In this document: piece by piece, positions 60,038-64,000 of the stretch
Numbering within the stretch: position 1 is the stretch's first letter
Layout: each line of letters begins with the position of its first letter
From: an uncultured Verrucomicrobiae bacterium
GTDB lineage: Bacteria; Verrucomicrobiota; Verrucomicrobiia; Limisphaerales; UBA1100
Reading direction: 5' to 3'
NCBI GenBank assembly: GCA_937775205.1
Contig: CALKBX010000003.1
Span: 91,830-155,829, forward strand
Length of the DNA: 64,000 nt
Position numbers and translations under genes: made by a program
The notes under the pieces: generated by a model
What the model was told of the DNA's origin: nothing
Seen by the model: only the letters and a program-made list of their open reading frames with translations
The model's database searches: none

Positions 60038-60166
60038 GTAACCCGCTCACCCCTCTTCTCCAGCCCTCCCCCAACAGCATTTACACCAGAGCCGGTGAGG
60101 CGTAGGGTGGCGGGCATGAAGCAGGTTCTCTTGATGATTGCGGTGGTGGCGGTGGTGGCATGTCTG
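60038..60166 (+). repeat. Dispersed leader module, copy H
   Basis: GTAACCCGCTCACCCCTCTT precedes CTCCCCCAACAGCATTTACA, CCAGAGCCGGTGAGGCGTAG, GGTGGCGGGC, ATG 60116 and MKQVLLMIAVVAVVAC. The outer CCCGCTCACCC can pair with GGGTGGCGGGC with one bulged base. Confidence 0.8.
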
Positions 60167-60634
60167 TCCGGCGGCGGGTGCCGCGCGCGTTGCATTCAAT
60201 GAGGAGACCCAGGCGGACAACGGCCCAGAATTTGCGAAGGTCATCAGAGGCCGCAATCCGGGCGGAACTCAAGAAGCCCACAGGTGAACTCACCGAGGCG
60301 GGACTTGGCGAAGGTGACGAGCCTTAATTTAAACAACACTATGATGATGGACAAAGGGCTTAGGGAGATGCCCGAGCTCAAGAAGCTCGGGAACCTTCGG
60401 CTGTTCGGCACTCAAATAACGGATGCAGGCCTCAAGGAATTGGTCAAGCGACAGCAACTCACCGCGCTTGACTTGGGTTCAACCCATATAACGGATGCGG
60501 GCCTCAAGGAGTTTCCCAAGCTTAAGATGCTTAGGTCCCTTAACTTGAATGATACCAAAGTAACGAGGATGGGTGTGGCTCGTTTGCAGGAGTTGATCCC
60601 GAACTGCAAAATCCACAGCAACCCTAAGAAGTAA
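60116..60634 (+). pseudogene. LRR lipoprotein gene broken by frameshifts
   Basis: From the module ATG the frame gives MKQVLLMIAVVAVVACLSGG and stops at 60200-60202. The next frame continues FNEETQADNGPEFAKVI, then another frame gives EAAIRAELKKPTGELTEA, and a fourth segment (from about 60300) gives DLAKVTSLNLNNTMMMDKGL, GNLRLFGTQITDAGLKELVK, LTALDLGSTHITDAGLKEFP and the end NCKIHSNPKK. In order these make a normal LRR lipoprotein, so at least three small indels have broken it. The last 117 codons stay open (start GTG 60284), but lack a signal peptide. Confidence 0.7.
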
Positions 60635-60701
60635 CCCGCGCTCCACCCCTCCCCCAACACCATTTACACCAGAGCCGGTGAGGCGTAGGGTGGCGGGCAT
60701 G
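60631..60701 (+). repeat. Dispersed leader module, copy I
   Basis: GTAACCCGCGCTCCACCCCT, then CCCCCAACACCATTTACACC, AGAGCCGGTGAGGCGTAGGG, TGGCGGGC and ATG 60699. It is immediately followed by unrelated sequence after the second codon. Confidence 0.75.
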
Positions 60702-60773
60702 AAGACCGCACCGATAGCTTTGCGTCTGCCTTTGGTGGGTGCAGACAAAAAGAAGCCCGGCACCGTACTCTGA
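60699..60773 (+). CDS. 24-codon ORF at module copy I
   Basis: The module ATG opens MKTAPIALRLPLVGADKKKP, then GTVL and TGA. No signal peptide or domain. Sequence after 60774 belongs to the opposite-strand integrase-like remnant, so the gene once driven by this module has been lost or never acquired. Translation is possible but unsupported. Confidence 0.3.
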   Translation: MKTAPIALRLPLVGADKKKPGTVL

Positions 60774-60834
60774 TTTGGCTCCGGTATATCTTGGCCTCCA
60801 GATTGTGATAGGTGACTTTGATCGGGAACTTCAT
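60774..60834 (-). pseudogene. 5' remnant of an integrase-like gene
   Basis: On the minus strand ATG 60834 opens MKFPIKVTYHNLEAKIYRSQ, which resembles the start of tyrosine recombinases of planctomycetes and verrucomicrobia (MKFPxxVxxxxxEaxIY). The frame runs on into module copy I and loses all family character, so only about 20 codons remain. It lies about 85 bases past the 3' end of tRNA-Leu(CAG), the usual place for an integrase. The match is short and from memory, hence modest confidence. Confidence 0.35.
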
Positions 60835-60920
60835 CTTGCGAGTTGGTGAAGCGGTTTTGGTCGAAATGCTGTGCAGAGACTGTGCAGATTTACTCGACTG
60901 CGCGTTTCCGCTTATAATAG

Positions 60921-61004
60921 TGCCCACGACAGGAGTCGAACCTGTACCCTGTTGCCAGGACTAGGACCTGAACCTAGCGCGTCTGCCAATTCCGCCACGT
61001 GGGC
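60921..61004 (-). tRNA. tRNA-Leu (anticodon CAG)
   Basis: Minus strand: acceptor GCCCACG (61004-60998) pairs with CGTGGGC (60928-60922), discriminator A at 60921, CCA not encoded. D arm TGGCGGAATTGGCAGACGCG. Anticodon stem CTAGG/CCTAG with loop TTCAGGT gives CAG. A long variable arm and T arm GGTTCGACTCC complete a class II tRNA-Leu. Confidence 0.95.
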
Positions 61005-61295
61005 TTCCGGAAACAGGCGGGGGTATAGCTTCATTTCTGACGGGGCGCAATCTTTTTGGGGTGGACGGGCAAGCCACAAGTTTCGGATGTAAGCGTGAAA
61101 ATCACTCAAGTTGCGTGAAAAAGATAAGGTTGAAAGGGGGGTGGCGGCCAGGTTTGGGCGGTTTCTGGGGTTTTTTTGTGGGTGGAAGGTTGGCATGAAA
61201 ATTGCGGAAGATTTTCAGTTGCCTGTGCGCAGTGCCATATGTGATTGAGGTTGACCGGGATAATTGAAAAATACGTAGCTTGGAAAATGGAGAAA

Positions 61296-62150
61296 ATGAA
61301 TCAAAAGGGGTTTACCCTGATCGAGCTGTTGGTGGTGATTGCCATTATTGGAATTTTGGCGAGTATGTTGTTGCCCGTTTTGGCGAAGGCGAAAAAGAAG
61401 GCGAATCGGCTGAAATGCGCTTCGAATTTGGGCCAAATGAGCAAGGCGTATATCGGGTACGCGGGGGATGCTGGATATTTCCCGTGGTTGCAGATGGTGG
61501 GCGAGAATAAGGATGCGTATGCTTCGGATTACCGGAACGGGGGTTGGACGCATTCGGCTTATAACCGGATTGATATTCGGTATACGGTGGTGATCCCCAG
61601 CATCCGGCGTGATTTGGATAGCTCGAAAATGGTGCATTCACCATCGGATCCAAAATCGAAAAAGGGGAATCAAACGGATCACACGCAAGGCAATCTCGAC
61701 GGCGGCAAATGGGCTAATCAGACGCACCTTGGCGGTTATTATGTTCGGACAGATGGCGGAAGCTATGGGCAACATTTATCGGGTGATGACCAAACGCCGT
61801 CGTCGATTTTGCATTGCACGCGCAATGGCGTGGGCAAAGCATACACACGCACCAGCACATTGCGGCTTCCGGGCGGCAACATCACCCCACTTGGAGGATC
61901 AGATTCTATTTACTGGAAGGTCATGCACACGCTTGGAACCGATTCTCAGTGGAACGGGCCGGGCGGCCTTGGCTTTTCGCGCTATTTAATGGCGGGCATG
62001 GATTTGGGCACGGGGAATTTTTCCACCTCGGATGGCAGCGTGAAGCAGAGTGATAATGCGATCTGGGCTGAGGCGCAGAAGAGCACGAAGGCTTCGCAAG
62101 GCGGCAATTTGGAAGTGCAAAATAGGCAGCTCAGCCATTTTGCTAATTGA
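61296..62150 (+). CDS. Prepilin-type N-terminal methylation protein (pseudopilin-like), copy 1
   Basis: 284 residues from ATG 61296 (MNQKG then [20 protein letters not shown]), with GGAG just upstream; ATG 61287 is an alternative. Cleavage is expected between Gly and Phe, followed by methylation. The rest is a large globular part with [20 protein letters not shown], then [20 protein letters not shown], then [20 protein letters not shown] and the end [10 protein letters not shown]. Such proteins are very numerous in this phylum and likely form envelope-spanning pseudopili or anchored envelope proteins. The paralogue lies 260 bases downstream. Confidence 0.82.
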   Translation: MNQKGFTLIELLVVIAIIGILASMLLPVLAKAKKKANRLKCASNLGQMSKAYIGYAGDAGYFPWLQMVGENKDAYASDYRNGGWTHSAYNRIDIRYTVVIPSIRRDLDSSKMVHSPSDPKSKKGNQTDHTQGNLDGGKWANQTHLGGYYVRTDGGSYGQHLSGDDQTPSSILHCTRNGVGKAYTRTSTLRLPGGNITPLGGSDSIYWKVMHTLGTDSQWNGPGGLGFSRYLMAGMDLGTGNFSTSDGSVKQSDNAIWAEAQKSTKASQGGNLEVQNRQLSHFAN

Positions 62151-62410
62151 TGCCGCACAGGTCGCAGGCGAGTTTGAAATTTTGTACATTGAGTTTAAGC
62201 ATTGTGATGTTTTTCCAATGGGTCGGCATGACGCATCGGGCTTAGTCTTGGCTAAGTCCTTGGCGGAAACAAACCGGCAGTTTGGTGGGAAAACTATGAT
62301 GCAAAGCTTGTTTGATTGCTGAAGCCGACACAAACTGTTTCGATCATCAAATATGATAATCCCTCGGCGGGCGAAACCGGAGCATAACAAACGAAAGAAC
62401 GGAGCTAAAC

Positions 62411-63355
62411 ATGAAACATACAAACAGAAAAGGATTCACCCTCATCGAGTTGTTGGTGGTTATAGCGATCATCGGTATTTTGGCCAGCATGCTGCTGCCC
62501 ACTTTGGCGAAGGCAAAGAAAAAGGCCAACCGACTGAAATGCTCAAATAACGTCGGCCAAATCTCGAAAGCTTATATCGCCTTCGCGGGCGATGCGGAGG
62601 CCTTCCCTTGGCTCCAGCAGATTTCGGATAACACGGATGCGTACGCTGCAGATTATCGGACTCGAACATGGAAGCCGCATACATATCATAGGATAGGAAT
62701 GCGGTTTACCCTCACTATCCCGAACGTTCGGCGTGCGCTCGATACCTCGAAACTCGTATTATCTCCCGCTGATCCAAAACAGAAGAGAGGCAATCAACTT
62801 GATAGGAAGAATGGCAAGCTTGATGGCGGTAAATGGGCGGGCTACACATACAACAATAATGGTTTCCGCGGCTATTATACCCGAACCGACGGGGGAAGTT
62901 ACGGCCAACATTTGGCGGGTGATGACCAGACGCCAGAGGCAATATTAATATTCTCCCGTAACGCAATCGGTCAAGGCTACACTCGGCCCACGACTCTCAG
63001 GTTGACAGGGGGAGATCTTAAACTTCGGAACGCCGTCGGCCACGCGACCGCTCCAGGAGTCTGGTATAAGACTACCCATAACCTTAGATCCAACGCCCGG
63101 AGCCAATGGGGTGGAGCTACTGCTGTGGACCATGGCGATCACTATAAGCACACGGAAAATGGTGAGACGCGAAAGTTTTGGAAGCGATATATAATGATGG
63201 GTATGGATGTTGGCACAGGCAATTATTCCACTTCGGATGGTGCTACTGTCCAAGCCGATAACGCTCAGTGGAAGCAGGCCCAAAAGAAAACGGCGGAATC
63301 TAGTGGTGGTAGCCTTGTAGTCCGGAACCGTGCGGTTACTCATTTTGCTAACTAG
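62411..63355 (+). CDS. Prepilin-type N-terminal methylation protein (pseudopilin-like), copy 2
   Basis: 314 residues from ATG 62411, with GGAG about ten bases upstream. Leader MKHTNRKG then [20 protein letters not shown]. It shares with copy 1 [20 protein letters not shown], then [20 protein letters not shown], then [20 protein letters not shown] and the end [10 protein letters not shown]. It has insertions of about 25 residues near [18 protein letters not shown] and [17 protein letters not shown]. Similarity spans the full length, so this is a tandem duplication. A strong terminator follows. Confidence 0.85.
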   Translation: MKHTNRKGFTLIELLVVIAIIGILASMLLPTLAKAKKKANRLKCSNNVGQISKAYIAFAGDAEAFPWLQQISDNTDAYAADYRTRTWKPHTYHRIGMRFTLTIPNVRRALDTSKLVLSPADPKQKRGNQLDRKNGKLDGGKWAGYTYNNNGFRGYYTRTDGGSYGQHLAGDDQTPEAILIFSRNAIGQGYTRPTTLRLTGGDLKLRNAVGHATAPGVWYKTTHNLRSNARSQWGGATAVDHGDHYKHTENGETRKFWKRYIMMGMDVGTGNYSTSDGATVQADNAQWKQAQKKTAESSGGSLVVRNRAVTHFAN

Positions 63356-63389
63356 CAAACTGAGTTGACACTCTGACTGTTCGATCTTA

Positions 63390-63426
63390 ACCCCCGGCCC
63401 CCTATAAGAGGGGTCGGGGTTTTTTA
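63390..63426 (+). terminator. Rho-independent terminator of the prepilin-like gene
   Basis: CCCCGGCCCC pairs with GGGGTCGGGG (one G-U pair) around loop CTATAAGA, followed by TTTTTT at 63420-63425. It lies 35 bases after the stop of the second prepilin-like gene. Confidence 0.9.
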
Positions 63427-63504
63427 TGCGGGGCACAAACTCGGGCCCATTACGATGCGCCAAGCATGAATGGAGCCACCAAAAAAATGTTTAGGGAAAA
63501 GAAA

Positions 63505-63526
63505 ACAGCCCCAGTGAAGGGGCTGC
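63505..63526 (-). terminator. Probable terminator of the small lipoprotein gene
   Basis: CAGCCCC (63506-63512) and GGGGCTG (63519-63525) form a 7-bp stem with a 6-base loop. Read on the minus strand, TTTTCTTTTCCC follows, so it would end transcripts from the lipoprotein gene at 63842, about 100 bases after its stop. Confidence 0.65.
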
Positions 63527-63629
63527 GATTTAAGATCAACCGTGGAGAAGGGTGGTGGACTCACTTTCAGTGTTGAGGGAGTCTAACCCCTATCATCCAT
63601 GGAAATATTGTTTGGCCTACTCTCTTCCA

Positions 63630-63842
63630 TTACTTCTCATTTTCTTCACCCTCTTCTCCGTTCTGTTTGGGATCATCATCATCACCCCCCTCTACGGGTT
63701 CTGAGCCTTCCTCTTCGCTTTCACCGCCATCACCTTGGTAGGAATTTTCGGGGAGATCTTCCCCGCCACAACCAGTGGAAATTAGCGCGCAGGCGGCAAT
63801 CGCGCTTACGGCGACTAATTGGGGCAGATATTTTTTTAGCAT
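63630..63842 (-). CDS. Small acidic lipoprotein
   Basis: 70 residues. Signal MLKKYLPQLVAVSAIAACAL then ISTGC, a good lipobox with Cys about position 25. The mature part is short, strongly acidic and low in complexity (GGESEEEGSEPVEGGDDDD). No domain; perhaps a surface-exposed spacer or ion-binding peptide. AACCCTTCAAAAC upstream offers no strong ribosome site. A terminator-like hairpin follows. Confidence 0.6.
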   Translation of the reverse strand: MLKKYLPQLVAVSAIAACALISTGCGGEDLPENSYQGDGGESEEEGSEPVEGGDDDDPKQNGEEGEENEK

Positions 63843-64000
63843 GGTTTCAGTTTTGAAGGGTTAGCAGGGGTGAAGCACGGCTTCGTCGCAGGAGTATGTG
63901 CGCCGTTTTGAGTCATTTTGCAATCAATCATTTGCTTGAAAAACCGGCTTACGCTTCAAGACGGAAGGCCTCCGCAAACTACTCTTGGCGTGATAAGTAC

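Overview
The window looks like a chromosome segment of a Verrucomicrobiota bacterium of the Pedosphaera/Limisphaera type, probably environmental. This rests on gene content, not on a marker gene. The evidence is: two prepilin-like proteins with the [20 protein letters not shown] leader; two DUF1552 plus DUF1592 (haem-binding) pairs; a ThuA/dehydrogenase/HEAT/cytochrome c protein; four sulfatases; a MoxR/DUF58/von Willebrand operon; and many PA14 and Sel1 proteins.

Layout. 0-13.3 kb is mostly housekeeping or conserved genes: a cut Sel1 lipoprotein, a Sel1-protease fusion, a cupin, miaE, tRNA-Leu(GAG), a TPR protein, a double-PA14 protein, and an alpha-2-macroglobulin gene split by a frameshift. 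13.3-13.75 kb holds palindromic repeats. 13.75-27.5 kb is one tight plus-strand operon: MoxR ATPase, DUF58, BatA-like, VWA/amidotransferase-like, a giant coiled-coil membrane protein, a secreted squalene-cyclase-like protein and two paralogous secreted proteins. Several of its genes overlap by 4-11 bases. 27.9-29.0 kb (minus) is a two-gene unit: an AhpD-like protein with an in-frame UGA at the redox-motif position, overlapping a fatty-acid-hydroxylase-like gene.

29.1-60.8 kb is accessory. A 5' tRNA-Leu fragment lies at its left edge. An intact tRNA-Leu(CAG) beside what looks like an integrase 5' remnant lies at its right edge. Within it a roughly 50-base module is scattered in eight copies, plus one leader-only copy. 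Each module ends exactly at a start codon and in most cases continues into a lipoprotein signal peptide beginning MKQILLMIAVV. The bodies attached to it differ: SUMF1-like, PQQ-propeller fragment, leucine-rich repeats, Sel1 repeats, a nuclease/DapA chimera, a pectate lyase and an unknown. Between these sit the sulfatases, the DUF1552/DUF1592 pairs, esterases and an MFS permease, together with several gene fragments.

61-64 kb returns to backbone-like genes: two prepilin-like proteins and a small acidic lipoprotein.

The two strongest novelties are the candidate selenocysteine AhpD-like protein (TGA at 28785-28787, with a SECIS-like hairpin) and the dispersed promoter/signal-peptide module, which appears to act as a reusable gene start. 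Several long genes carry single-base frameshifts. These may be real decay or assembly errors, and that uncertainty applies throughout.
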